A DNA stretch of 64,000 nucleotides, from positions 248,501 to 312,500 of the forward strand of contig JAWNZC010000468.1 of assembly GCA_035771165.1 (NCBI GenBank), read 5' to 3'. The notes beneath the pieces are model-generated. The model saw only the letters and a list, made by a program, of their open reading frames with translations, had not been told where the DNA came from and ran no database searches. A program made the translations under genes and the position numbers. Shown piece by piece: positions 10,951 to 22,360 of this stretch. This DNA comes from Paragorgia papillata (Eukaryota > Cnidaria > Anthozoa > Scleralcyonacea > Coralliidae). Every line of letters starts with the position of its first letter. Position 1 is the first letter of the stretch.

Positions 10951-12100
10951 TTTTATTATATAGCCAAGCACTGTACAAGAGACAAAATTACAGCGAAATG
11001 TTTCAAACGACAAACTTCCGGCATAGGCAACTAATACTTCCGCCATGCGTAATGATGCATTCACATAGAGTTTCTCACTGAGCTGTTCGGCAAACAGCTT
11101 TGAAATGTTGCATAAATGTTGCTCGAGAGCCAAAACATGTGTTAAGCAGATCAACAAAAAAGATTAAAAGGTACCTTTATGAAGTCAAAAGGTGGGTCAG
11201 TTGTTTATATTAGCGTTGCTGTTGTGAAAAAGGTTTTGATTTCATGCAAAAATTAAACTGAAACACCTTCGGCAGTGAAACTAAATTACTTAATAGTGGG
11301 TTGTTTTTGAAAAAGAACATGCTTTTTACTACTCCAAATGCTTATCTAAATCAAAAAAGTCTCTTTACTGGTGATCTCCTACGAAATGTGTGTTGTAAGC
11401 TTGATTTTAACCGTGAGTTTCTTTGTTTGGCAACAAATTAATATCAACCCTAATTTAGTCGGGTTTTTGAAGTAAAAAGACGTAATTTTTAGGTGAATTT
11501 TACCATTTGACATGCTAAATTGTGTATTTGTTAATGTATTTTTGCACAATGTTGTTTTTTTATGCATTGGTTTGAGGGTGTTGATGTTTTTCTGTATAAA
11601 AATCCGTCAATTTCAACTCTTTTCGGCAGTTTAAAAAAACATGCCGCCATCTTGTTTTTCCTCTAGTAGTAGGATATTAGCTGATAGCCTGGTAGTAGGG
11701 AACCAATCAGATTACGCAAAAGCTCATATCCGATAGCATGCTATATAATAAATTAATATAGCCAATATATCGAAACTCTGTCTGCTTGACGTTTGACATT
11801 TGACAACGAGATTTACGAGAACTCTGCCTGTGAGCAAACTATTATAGTAGGGAGAATTCGTTTACTTATTTGTTGATCTTCGTAGGAGAAAACTACACCA
11901 TACACTGATCAAGCTATTGAATCTCTATAACTTCAGGGAAATACGCTAGACTATAGCTTAGCGTACACACGTGTGTCGCTTACCTGTCGCACGGGCTCAT
12001 TGATTAGAATTTCGGGCCGAATTGAAAACCACCATGAAAGATGTTTACTTAATTCCTTTCTGTATACTTTTACTAACGTATTATTATTATTTAATTGGTA
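10951..12100. other. No gene recognised
   Basis: AT-rich sequence with short reading frames only. The small frames on the minus strand here lack convincing splice sites or recognisable motifs. Confidence 0.3.
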
Positions 12101-12119
12101 TTAAATGGACAAAACATCT

Positions 12120-12252
12120 TAAATACTAACTATTAACTCTGTAAGTTTGAATTGACCGGTCATAATGACAGGCCATAATGAGGTTTGGGCGGACAATAAC
12201 GTACAATCATGCCGGACAATGTCCGATGACCGGCTGTTATTTGCAGCCCTGG
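12120..12252 (-). mobile_element. Possible hAT-type element end
   Basis: Read on the minus strand the segment begins CAGGGCTGCAAATAACAGCC, a start I associate with hAT-family terminal repeats, and runs into CCGGTCATCGGACATTGTCC. The matching second end was not located, so this is a fragment. Confidence 0.3.
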
Positions 12253-12409
12253 TATAGAGCTTTAAAGCAGTATTTGAAAGAGAAAAATGTATTTGAAAGA
12301 GAAAAAAGTGAACAGTGAACCTCAAACTAAATAAGGTATACATGCATGCATGAATTCACGTTTTCTTTATCTTTATACTTTGTATATGACTTCCTTAAGG
12401 CTTCTATAT

Positions 12410-12584
12410 TTATAATTGTACAATAAAACAATTATTGAATTCAGTTTTCACATGATAGCTTGTGTCATCAAGCCTTGAGCAGTTTGTGTTATCCACCTCA
12501 GCTTTTGGCTTTGGCTGATAACACAAACCTTCGTGTTGATAACACAAGATATCATGCTCAACCCCATTCAATAATTGTATAATA
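12410..12584. mobile_element. MITE family 1, copy 2
   Basis: Same ends as 6931-7074 (TATAATTGTACAATAAAACA and CAATAATTGTATAAT). It carries a longer centre with an inner palindrome, TTGTGTTATC/GATAACACAA. Confidence 0.65.
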
Positions 12585-13555
12585 ATAATAATCATTCAAT
12601 TCAAACATCAATACTGATGTCATCTCAACAGAATGCTATTCGTGTAGGGCTACTGTGCATACCAAGCACGGGAGAGAAAGTTGCGCTGAGCGTGCAGGGT
12701 GCTAGGTGGAAAATGTCATGAGCTCCATTTTTTTATCTTGATTTGCTTTGCAACTTGTTTTTGTGATGTCCAATTGCAGGCATGGTATAACAGACTGAGT
12801 TAAGAAATAGTATATCCTAGACATTTCACTTTGACCAAAAGCCAAAGCCAGCCGACAATTTAAAGAAGTATAATATATAAACACAATCTGAAAATGAACA
12901 TCTTGAAAAACCCATATTGAAAAACATATAGATTAAGACAACACAAATATGAAATGGTTATATTATAACAAAGTTGAAATATAACCGTTTCATCTTTATC
13001 CTGGGTTATTTAAGATGTTTATTTTTGGATTGTGTTTTATATTTTATTTCACTTTAAATTTGATGTACTTTATTAAAAAAGGTTTTAACAAGGTTTACTT
13101 TTAACATTCAAATTGATTGAGAAAAATTGTTATATTTCGACAAGGAAATGTACTTATGTTAGAATTTGCTGCAAATCCAACTTGTTTTAGAAAGAATAAC
13201 TACCTGTCATTGTTGTCAAAATCTAGGCTTTTGCTTTAATTGGTATTTGGGGGGAAAACAACATTGGAGTTGATCTATGTATGAATCAATCTAAGTCATG
13301 CACCAGGATGTCGTCTGTCTCACTGCACATGTCTTCTTTCACTAATCTCTACCGCCAATGAGATATGTGTACGTTATCTGAACATTGCTTATCTGAACAA
13401 TGATTACAAATTCAAAAGAATACTCTAATTTAAAAGAATATTCAATTTACAATAAGGTAATTCCAAGAAGGAGAAAGATCCTGACAAAAAGTTAAAATTT
13501 CTAAACTTCTACTCTGAAAACCTAGAAACGGGCATAATTGTTCTCAATTCCTTAC
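12585..13555. other. Presumed intron, no further feature
   Basis: This follows the donor of the recombinase exon on the minus strand. It is AT-rich with no recognised repeat or coding segment. Confidence 0.3.
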
Positions 13556-14034
13556 CGTCAATTGAAATTTCATCTAGGGATTTTCCTGCCCACTTTGTTG
13601 TCTGCCCCTTGTCCACAGCAATCAACAATTTGCTGACTTTTGCAATCTCAATTGTTGATTCGTGAAGACGATAGAATTCTCGATGTACCCTAATGTCGTG
13701 GCCAAGATGCCTCGCCAGCCAATCCACTTCATTTTCTTTGAGGGCAAGCACTTGGGAGATCGTGGCAATATACTTTCTTAATCTTGTTCCAGTGACAGCA
13801 TCCGGGTTGGTGAGTGGCGGCTCACACGTTTGTGTGAAATGCTTCAGGGCGTCCCAACCACGAATGTGTCCTAATGATTCCCTATTGACCCTCGCAAAGA
13901 CATATGGATTGGCATCAGGGATACCAACATCTTTCCTTGTTTGGATCAATAGGTCAATGCTTGCTTTCATTTCTTTAGTAAGAATCACTGGAACCTTTCT
14001 TCCCCGCTTGCCCTCGATTTCCACCATATCTAGT
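13556..14034 (-). CDS. Tyrosine-recombinase-like catalytic exon (C-terminal half)
   Basis: The acceptor TTTATTTCTGTTCAG gives one base, then 159 codons, then one base before the donor GACG|GTAAGG. It is therefore phase 2 in and phase 1 out; the CG ending the upstream exon plus A restores Arg. Sequence features in order: GKRGRKVPVILT (strand with conserved basic residues), NPYVFARVN, TGTRLRKYIAT, then RHLGHDIRVHREFYR and AKVSKLL. The last two match the C-terminal half of the tyrosine-recombinase fold: Arg of the HxxR box, LGH, and a Tyr 11 residues after that His. The box II His position is Thr here, so strand-transfer activity is doubtful. The layout resembles Crypton-derived host genes (from memory). 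The frame upstream of the acceptor is open for a while but is intron by splice logic. Confidence 0.7.
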
Positions 14035-14252
14035 CTGAACAGAAATAAAATGGATAATTTTAACTTTCTGCAAGGAAAAATGATCAAATAAAAGCAGCAT
14101 TTTATTGCAGCTAATATTTGCAATGAAAGTATTGCCACTGAGGTAGGGAGGTAATTGTGACATTTGATTGTATAACTTATAGTCTTACTCGTTAAAGTGC
14201 CGCTGCAGCGAAAATTAAGTTTATCTAATTTGTAAGAAAATTAAAAATTACA

Positions 14253-14340
14253 GAGTAACATCTTTTGTAGAATTATGTTTCCTTGCTTCATTCTCGAGAT
14301 ATCCACTGCAGGTTTGTTTAATTCTACAAAAGATGTTACT
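14253..14340. repeat. Short inverted repeat
   Basis: AGTAACATCTTTTGTAGAAT at 14253 and its complement ending at 14340 form a perfect hairpin of about 22 bp with a 42-bp loop. It lies in the intron 5' of the recombinase exon. Confidence 0.55.
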
Positions 14341-14659
14341 TTATCATTTTATGTTCTTTCAAATGCTTTGCTGCATGTGCACTTTAAATTTTGTCTACTA
14401 TACTATTGCGTAAATATACTAAACTAGTTATTTAGTTTTTTAACCCATGTATTTTTGGACTACTAGTGGAATGGTATAATTTAACCTTAATGGAACGAAC
14501 GTCTATTGCATTACACCAAGCTCGCAAACATACCACATCCTACATGTACATATGTACAACTCTTAACATCACTTTAATTCCATCTCATATGCAAACGCTA
14601 CCGCTTATGCAGGAAGCACGTCATATGACTATGAATTACAACTTTCGCTCTCCATCTGA

Positions 14660-14732
14660 GCCTCAGTAGCTCATTGGTTAGAGCGTCTAACCGGTCATCA
14701 GAAGGTTGCAGGTTCAATCCCTGTCTGAGGCT
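14660..14732 (+). tRNA. tRNA-Thr-like sequence (anticodon GGT), possibly SINE-derived
   Basis: The 73-base cloverleaf has a perfect 7-bp acceptor (GCCTCAG/CTGAGGC), TA, a GCTC/GAGC D arm, anticodon arm TCTAA-CCGGTCA-TCAGA with one A-C mismatch, a five-base variable loop and T arm GCAGG-TTCAATC-CCTGT. Boxes A and B are intact. Position 33 is C rather than the near-universal T, and the terminal base is T. Either a diverged tRNA-Thr(GGT) or the head of a tRNA-derived repeat. A 39-bp imperfect direct repeat flanks it (14501-14539 and 14776-14814). Confidence 0.5.
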
Positions 14733-14814
14733 CTCTGGGGCTCAGAAATATTTTCTGAGATTTGAGCTTAGTGGATGTCTATTACATTACACCAAGCTCG
14801 CAAATATACCACAT

Positions 14815-15030
14815 CTTAATTACGTATACAACTTTTAAAATCATGATATTACAAACTAAGACCTTGACATGTCGGAACATTAGTGATTAAATGTCCACTC
14901 AAGCCTTTGGGAGGCTGTGTAAAAGTTTCTCGGGCTTGCGGCCCTTGTGACTTCTACACACCCACCCTCGACCTTTGGGGAAACTTAATCACTAATATCC
15001 TTCATGTCATGGTATTACTTATAAATAAAT
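14815..15030. mobile_element. MITE family 2, copy 1
   Basis: GATATTACAAACTAAGACCT at the left, GTCATGGTATTACTTATAAA at the right, and inner words ATTAGTGATTAAAT/ATTTAATCACTAAT-like are imperfect inverted repeats around GGGCTTGCGGCCC. A second copy is at about 40900-41075. Confidence 0.55.
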
Positions 15031-15177
15031 TTTGAAATTTGTTTTTTTTAGGTGTTGTCTCGTTTGTCGTATATCTCTGTTTTGGGCATGACGACTGGAA
15101 TTACAAGTTACGTAAGAAAGTTCTTCAGCCTTCTCAGTGTTTATGTGTCTCTCGGATACACTAGAAGGAAACGTTGG

Positions 15178-16318
15178 AACTCCACTCCACTTTACCTCAC
15201 TTCACTGCACTTCGCCTCACCTCACTTTACTGCACTTCACTTCACTTTACTGCACTTCACTTCACTCACCTTCTCTTCACTCCATTCCACTCCACTTCAC
15301 TGCACTGCACTGCACTGCACTGCACTGCACTGCACTGCACTGCACTGCACTGCACTCCAACTGCACTGCATTGCATTGCATTGCATTGCACTTCACTGTA
15401 CGGCACTGCACTTCACTTCACTTCACTTCACTTCACTTCACTTCACTTCACTTCACTTCACTTCACTTCACTTCACTTCACTTCACTTCACTTCACTTCA
15501 CTTCACTTCACTTCACTGCACTGCACTCCACTTCACTTCACTTCACTTCACTTCACTTCACTTCACTTCACTTCACTTCACTTCACTTCACTTCACTTCA
15601 CTTCACTTCACTGCACTGCACTGCACTTCACTGCAGTGCACCTCACTTCACCTCACTCCACTCCACTTCAATCCACTTCAATCCACTGCACTTCACCTCA
15701 TTGCACTGCACTTCACTGCACTGCACTGCACTGCACTGCACTGCACTGCACTGCACTGCACTGCACTGCACTGCACTGCACTGCACTGCACTGCACTGCA
15801 CTGCTCTGCTCTGCTCTGCTCTGCACTGCACTGCACTGCACTGCACTGCACTGCACTGCACTGCACTGCACTGCACTGCACTGCACTGCACTGCACTGCA
15901 CTTTGCTGCACTTTGCTGCACTTCACTGCACTGCACTGCACTTCACTCCACTTCACTCCACTGCACTTCACTTCGCTGCACTTCACTGCACTGCACTTCA
16001 CTGCATTTCACTTCAACTCACTGCACTGCACACCACTCCACTCCACTCCACTTTACTGCACTTAGTCCACTGCACTCCACTTCACTGCACTGCACTGCAC
16101 TGCACTTCACTGCACTGACTTGCACTTCACTGCACTGCACTTCACTGCACTGCACTCCTCTTCACTGCACCCCACTTAACTGCACTGCATTGCACTGCAC
16201 TGCACTGCACTTCACTTCACTTCACTGCACTGCACTGCACTTAACTGCACTGCATTGCACTGCACTGCACTGCACTTCACTTCACTTCACTGCACTGCAC
16301 TGCACTGTATTGCACTTC
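15178..16318. repeat. CACTN pentamer microsatellite, about 1.1 kb
   Basis: Long blocks of CACTT, CACTG, CACTC and CATTG alternate, with pure runs of CACTT (about 15410-15520, 15530-15610) and CACTG (about 15715-15900). Three frames stay open on the plus strand and three on the minus for hundreds of codons purely because the pentamer lacks stops. It lies in the intron that splits the recombinase domain. Confidence 0.95.
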
Positions 16319-16579
16319 GCTTGTCAAGGCCGAGGTTTGCGCTATCTGCCGAAGCCAAAGGCTAAGGCGGATAACATAAACTGAGGTTTGATAACACAAG
16401 CTACAAAGTGAGAAAAGTAAGAAAGTTTTATGCAAAGTACGCTGCCTTCAGTTTGAGGTTCGCTTAAATTTTTCATTTCCAAATACAATTTTCTTTTTCA
16501 AATACTGCTTTAAAACTCTAACTGCTTAAAACTTTTAAAACTCTGTGTAGCTCGCTTCGGTTTTTTTTTGTGTGTTTCT

Positions 16580-17067
16580 CAGTGATGGATTTACAGGGGT
16601 GTGCGCACCCACCTGGCCCTTGGCCAAGGGGGTGCAGGGGGTGCCAATTATCCAAAATCCCAACTGATTCGGCAAGTATTAAAACAGCAAGTATATCGCT
16701 TTGAAGTCATTTTTGTTTTTTAATAATGGAAATGCTGCATTTTGAATACGTCGGGGGTGCATACGTAGCAGCTAACTAAGATTGGATTTATTGGATTTAC
16801 GCCCGTTATTTTCTATAATTTTAAATGTATTTGTATAATAAAACGTCCACTTTATCCCTAAATTTATTTGACACCTTCCAGGTTTGATAAAATGCGCTAT
16901 TGAAAACACGATTTAAAACTTTTAAATCTTTCTTCAAAGTACCGTCAGAATGCAGGAAATGCCATTTCAGAGGTCCAAATTTCAAAAATTTCCCGGGGGG
17001 GCCACACCCCCGGACCCCCCCTAGAAATGGTTTGACTAAGGTTAAAAAAATTCTAGATCCGCCCCTG
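16580..17067. mobile_element. hAT-like MITE (CAGGGGCGGATC-type ends)
   Basis: The right end reads TTCTAGATCCGCCCCTG, the complement of a CAGGGGCGGATCTAG start that I associate with hAT elements. The left end is a diverged CAGTGATGGATTTACAGGGG. The centre contains a C/G-rich palindrome (CCCGGGGGGGCCACACCCCC). No target duplication is clear. Confidence 0.4.
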
Positions 17068-17566
17068 CAGCACCCCCCTCTACCAAATCAAGCTGGATCC
17101 AACACTGGTGTTTCTTCATGACCTCTTAATGACAGTACTATGTTTGTTTTATTTAAACCGTTAGCCAGTTTGTTACTGCAAAAACCGAACCTGAACGTAA
17201 ATGTCATTACTCATGACGCCTCGCTGCCAATGAATAAACAGAGTTGTGTAATTTTGTTTCTTAATAAAACAATTATACCATTCGCTCTCATCGTATACGC
17301 ACTAATTGTCAAATAGCTCGAGGTATTATTGTTAAATATCCCTCATGTCATTGTACAATAAAAGTCCGCGTATAAAGCCCGGGGTTTTTCTATTTACACT
17401 GTAGCCTTAAAAGGTTCTTATATATTTGTTGTCTACTGAGAAAGTCAGCCGTGCTGCTCTGTTCGTAAAAAGTTCCCAAAAGTTTTTCATTTCATAGAAA
17501 CTTAAAAATTACAGTTAACATTATTGTTTTTTTGTATTGTATTTTAGATTTAGATTTTTTATTTAC

Positions 17567-18816
17567 CGTTTGGAAAGCTCCCTTTCAAATCCGTTGAGAG
17601 ACTCCATGATCTCATGCGAGCTGGCTGCTTGCCAATTTGGCCGTTCCAGAAACGCTTGTACCAGGAGTTGGGAAGCCTCTCCTCCTCTTCTTTTATTGAA
17701 CATTATCAGCCTCGTTAACGTCGCTTGGGCCAGTAGACTCCAATTGTCGGCGTCTCTGGAATCACAGCGAAGAGCTTCCAAACTCTGGTTGATGGTGAGC
17801 TGAATGTGTGCCCGCAATTTCTCCAGGTCCTCGGCCAGTGGTAGCACATCCACTTTGTTGTACTTCCGAGAACCCAGAGTAGTCAGAGAATGGTGTGAAA
17901 TTCGAAGACTCCATTCAGATTCGAGCAACTTTTCAAAGTTGTCGGCATCATCTATGGAGTCTTTGTCTTTCACACGCAATGCCTGATTGCGGACAGCACA
18001 GACGCATTTCTTTAAAGAATGCCCAAGCTTCAACGCCAAGGACGGTATTTGGACTTCTTGACGGCCACTATTGTCCTTGAAGTTGCAGAGGGTTTTTAAC
18101 CGCCTGCACAACGGTGTCAAACTTGTCTGGCTTAATAAAGTCAGACAGTTGGGCGTCTGGATTGCCATCAGTTTTCCTCAGTTGAATGAGCAGGCGAGCC
18201 ATTTCCCTCATCTTCTGAGAGATATTACTGATGTTCTTCAGCCCATGTTTTTCCACAAGATCTGAACCAAACCTCCTGATGAGAGCGTCGTTTTTAATGA
18301 CGAGCGATGCTTCATCATTTCTCAGCGAGGCGAGCACTTGGTTCAGAAATTGGTTTTCCTCTTTCGGCATGACCAACAGTCTGGCTTTCATCTGAACTCT
18401 CTGGTATTTTGTCGCCGGTTTATCCTCTGGCTTAAAAGGACACGATCCGGCGTGTTTCCAGAGGTCGATGCGTTTAATGTAACCAAGACAGTCTGAACAT
18501 GGCAGGAAGTCGTCTGCAGAGCAATTCTCTCCAGGAGATGGACGCCGAACAACTATGAGGTCGCCTTCACCAGTCTCCTGCACGGTCATGTTGTGGTGAT
18601 AGTTTCCGAGTAGGCGCAGTTTTTCAAGAGAACGTTTTCTCTCTTTTGAGCCTACCGGAAACTCGGCCGCCGTCTTCACCTCCGGCTCATCTTTATGTTT
18701 TCCCAAGTAATGGCGTGCTATTTTCTGATCTAGCCGGCCACAGTAATAGCACGCATGCTTCTTATTATAAATGCGGATGTTGTTGGGTTTTTTTTTGCAT
18801 GACTCCACGGAGATAC
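17567..18816 (-). CDS. Zinc-finger exon plus N-terminal half of recombinase-like domain (one frameshift)
   Basis: The acceptor CATTTTTATAG gives GT then ATC TCC GTG..., phase 1, matching the upstream exons. The donor AACG|GTAAAT is phase 2, matching the 14034 acceptor. Domains: C-x2-C-x9-H-x4-H (CYYCGRLDQKIARHYLGKH) near residue 20; a conserved linker (GSKERKRSLEKLRLLGNYHHN); a second C-x2-C-x11-H-x3-C motif (CSDCLGYIKRIDLWKHAGSC); a helical region; then RLIMFNKRRGGEASQLLV near the end, which fits box I of tyrosine recombinases including its Arg. Length is 1250 bp, one more than the phases allow: the frame shifts at a five-T run (18093-18097, AAAAA on the coding strand), and dropping one base would rejoin the two frames. 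Either sequencing error or a real lesion. Probable nuclear DNA-binding protein; not identified to a named gene. Confidence 0.7.
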
Positions 18817-18929
18817 CTATAAAAATGAAAGGAGTTATTGTTAGTAAAAACTTGATAGCCTAGTTTTCACTTGAGCATAAGCACAAGGGTAGAACGAAAG
18901 GCAAAACAAAGGAATGTAACTCCTGTGGG

Positions 18930-19597
18930 TGAGGATGAACGGCGTTTGTGGTTTGTAAATATCTCATCTCGTTCACGTTTTGGAAATATGCAAATTATAT
19001 AGCTGATGACGCCATTTACTCCAAACGAGCGAAATGAAAATCGTAAAATTGGGAATATCTCTTGAGATAAACAATAGAAAGTGCTCAAATTTTGCATGCT
19101 TATAGTATTAAATAAAATACGTTTCACGTTGTAACTTTAGTTGTTTTCGTGGAAACTACTGGTTCCTGGCCTCCTCCAATGATAAAATTAAATTTGCTTA
19201 TTTATCAGCAATCAAGTAGTGTTTACTCCAGCGAATAAAAGTGAAGAATAGAGCTTATGTAGGCAATGTAATTCAACGTTTAAATCTTTTTATTTTTAAA
19301 CAATGAGGCAAAAATGATAATTCCCTTTTTAAGGTTTAGAGTAACCTGAGAGCACCATGCGCTTACCATGGCAATCACAAAGGTTCCACAGAGAAGTGTA
19401 TTTTTTTGGATACTATAAGCATACAAAGTTTAAGCACGTTCTATTTATTTCCAGAGATATTCCTTATTTTACGATTTTCATTTCGCTCGTTTAAAGTAAA
19501 TGACGTCATCAGCCATGTAATTTGCATATTCCAAAACGTGAATATCTCTTGAACGAGATGAGATATTGACAAACCACAAACGCCGTTCATCCTCATT
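18930..19597. mobile_element. Long-armed inverted-repeat element
   Basis: Left arm 18930-19109 and right arm 19410-19597 are complementary with scattered mismatches (GAGGATGAACGGCGTTTGTG outermost, TGCTTATAGTAT innermost). The 300-bp centre is unrelated. No transposase. It lies in the intron 5' of the zinc-finger exon. Confidence 0.75.
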
Positions 19598-19819
19598 TTA
19601 AATGTACTTTATGATAAGATTAAAAAAAGACTGACGATTTTTTCATCGTAGTGCCACTTTAAGTCCCGCAGGAGAACTTTTCCTTTGTTTTCCTCTTGAT
19701 ATTATGCTTATGTTGGTAGTGAAAACTTACGAGGCTTATGTGTTAAAGTGCCCGTAACCCCAAATATTTTTTTAATCTTAAAAAAATTATGAGTGTTTTC
19801 TATCTTTTGCAACAGTCGT

Positions 19820-20352
19820 GTTTCCATATACTTGTAATTGTTGTAATTCAAATCACCGATTCGCTTGAACTGAGGACTTGAAAACAAATTGAATGACTAA
19901 AACTTTGTTTGTGATCACAGTCTATATAACAATATAGCAAGCATTATTTACAAGTTCAGTAACTTCGCCGCTTAAGTCTCATGTTTCGTGAACGTTTGAC
20001 GACAGTTGCAAATATTTGAGTGCCAGTACGGCATTCAAGTCTTCCAACTAGTCATTTAGTAGACTTCTTTAACAAAATCGAGGTTTGTTTTTTTTTCAAA
20101 GGATTTGATCGGTTTTTGTAAATAATTTTGTGTTTTATGTTGCAAACATCTAGCAAAAAGTCGCCGACTGTCGGCGATTGATGTTTCATTAACTGTTGTC
20201 GCATCGGCGACTGTTGTGATTGGTTCAACTTCTACTGCTGTCGACGATTGGATTACATTTACAACAAGCGTTTTCATTAAGTTGTAATTGTTGTAAGACT
20301 TGATCGGCGATGGTCGCCGACTGAATTACAATAATTACAACTATATGGAAAC
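19820..20352. mobile_element. TIR element (GTTTCCATATA ends)
   Basis: GTTTCCATATACTTGTAATT at the left corresponds to the complement of the right end (AATTACAACTATATGGAAAC) with two mismatches over about 28 bp. TCGGCGAC words recur inside. Length is 533 bp, non-autonomous. The minus-strand frame at 20056-20277 is inside it and is probably not a gene. Confidence 0.6.
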
Positions 20353-22140
20353 CAGGCTTAACTCTCTGCGTGGTTCACGACCGAGCCTCCAAGGGGCATG
20401 GGTTTAGTGCCATTTGTGACGTAGAACGCCCTAGATTTTGTATCAGTAAACAACAATGCGATTATTAGGACTTAGCCACGAAGTTCAACTTTCTAGTTTT
20501 AAAAATCCTCAATATACCGATTTAGGGCGCTGGGCTTATGCTTTGTTTGGGTAATAATTACTCGGGCTACCTCTGTGGTAGCCGAGTCTCGGTATTGACC
20601 CGACAGGCTCTGCGAAACTGTTCACCAACGGCTGGCGATTTGTCAGCTAACTTCACAGGGTTGTCTATACTTCACGAGTGTTGTCTAATGATCGCTTGGA
20701 TCTACCGAATCTGGCACTGTAGGTTATTTTGTACTTTTTAACAAACGCTTAAAATGCGCATGTTGTTGTGCTGTTTCGTGCATAGGCTATGCCAAGCTGC
20801 ATTGCTATGAGTAGTCCGAGTGGACGCCTAAGCATGCGTCTTTTTCAGAAAAAGAAAGCAAGTCGAACGCTTTCGATCTAGTTGTTTTATATTAACGCCT
20901 ATAGTGGCTATAGTTCTGGTACGTATATCAGTTTGTACTTTGTAGTTTTTGATACACCGTTCATGCTATTTACAGCAATAGGCAATAGGGACCACTGACG
21001 ATTTGTAAGAGACACATCACAATTTCCACACTTGTTAAGAATCAAATCGGACGAGTGAAACGTAAAAAGCTTTATGCGCCAGATGTTAGCGAGGAAAACG
21101 TACACATGAATGTCAACAACTCTCAAGACATGTCATCCACAGACTGAGCTTCACGCATCGATCTAATCGATGCTTTCGCTCTTCGATCTATGTTTTTTTT
21201 TTCATACTAAGAAGTCCATTCTTCGTCAGCAATCGGGTCATCATAGTTGCTGGAAATATAATAATTTAATTTAATAATAGCGGCATTTAATAATAGCTAG
21301 CTTTATTCGGCTGTTTGTCTTTTTTCCTTCGATCTCGTATGAAATACATTTCCGAGTTTTTCATTTGAGAACTCTTATTGTCATCGGATAGAGTAAATGA
21401 TATTGTGAAATGTTGCAAGATCTTTAGGTTTATAAAGGCAAAAGTGTTAGAAAATCCGCGACAGACCAATTCAAAAACGTGATAAACAAAAAAGAAACAT
21501 AGCTATTCACGCGATTTCATCTTTATACTTAAGGCTTAAACTGTTTGTAAAGAGCTTCCACTCCTATTTCTCCTGTGAATGCATGTTGAAAAGTGGCCAG
21601 GCATTCTACAATATAAATTATATAAACAACACGACTCTCTGCTAATCATATTTCGGGCGTTCCGGATTGTGCTTTTTTGCTTGTGTCATTTTTTTGCGCT
21701 CGTGAACCACGGAGCTCTAACTTCAACTTGATGCCAGGGATATAACCAAATCCAAACTTTTTTTCGAAGAAACATTACAATTTTTTTTAAGATTAAAATA
21801 ATATTTGGGGTTAGGGGCACTTTAAAGTTTAATGTGAATTCGGTTTTATTTATATCAAGAATTATCAAAGTCTCAGCTGATAACACGGCTTCGGCAGATA
21901 ACACAGACTTCGACCTTGATAATTCTTGATATCAAAAAAGCCTCATCCAATTATTGCTTATTATTAGCCGTCATCTACCGTCATCCGTCTACTATCAACT
22001 ACTGTCATGCACCGTTATATGCCATCAACTACCGTCATCTTATATTAACTATACTATACCGTCAGTTAATTTTATCTACCGCAACACACCAATCTGATAA
22101 AACTGCATTTTAATTAGTATAATTGCAGCAATACAATAAT
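20353..22140. other. No gene established
   Basis: Mostly AT-rich. Between 21860 and 21960 lies a diverged MITE family 1 relative (GATAACACGGCTTCGGCAGATAAC). At about 21206-21252 the minus strand has a good acceptor (TTATATTTCCAG) followed by a short acidic frame NYDDPIADEEWTS and a stop, a possible terminal exon of something else. Confidence 0.3.
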
Positions 22141-22141
22141 T

Positions 22142-22360
22142 TGCAGCATGTCCCTTGTGGGCCATTGTAATTATGTACTACTCACTGTTTTGCATCAATT
22201 TTTGTATGATCTAGCCTGCGTGTATGTATGATCTAATTGATTCTTTTAGCTAAATCGGAGTATTATGTACAATGGCCCACAGGAACATGCTGCAAAATAA
22301 AATGTTGCTGTGATAATACAAGGAACATGCTGCAAAATAAAATGTTGCTGTGATTATACT
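22142..22360. repeat. Inverted-repeat element with 40-bp tandem end
   Basis: TGCAGCATGTCCCTTGTGGG at 22142 is mirrored by CCCACAGGAACATGCTGCA near 22276-22294. The right end continues with two 40-bp direct copies starting AGGAACATGCTGCAAAATAA (22281, 22321). A related fragment is at 22850-22900. Confidence 0.6.

Noticed and set aside
13693..14091. 132-codon plus-strand frame
   Set aside because: Antisense shadow of the recombinase-like exon.
15052..16384. Open frames of 300-415 codons rich in Leu, His, Cys, Thr, Ser
   Set aside because: They are translations of the CACTN pentamer repeat, open in several frames at once on both strands; no splice sites or non-repeat domain.
20056..20277. 73-codon minus-strand frame
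   Set aside because: It is inside a non-autonomous TIR element and has no splice sites or known motif.
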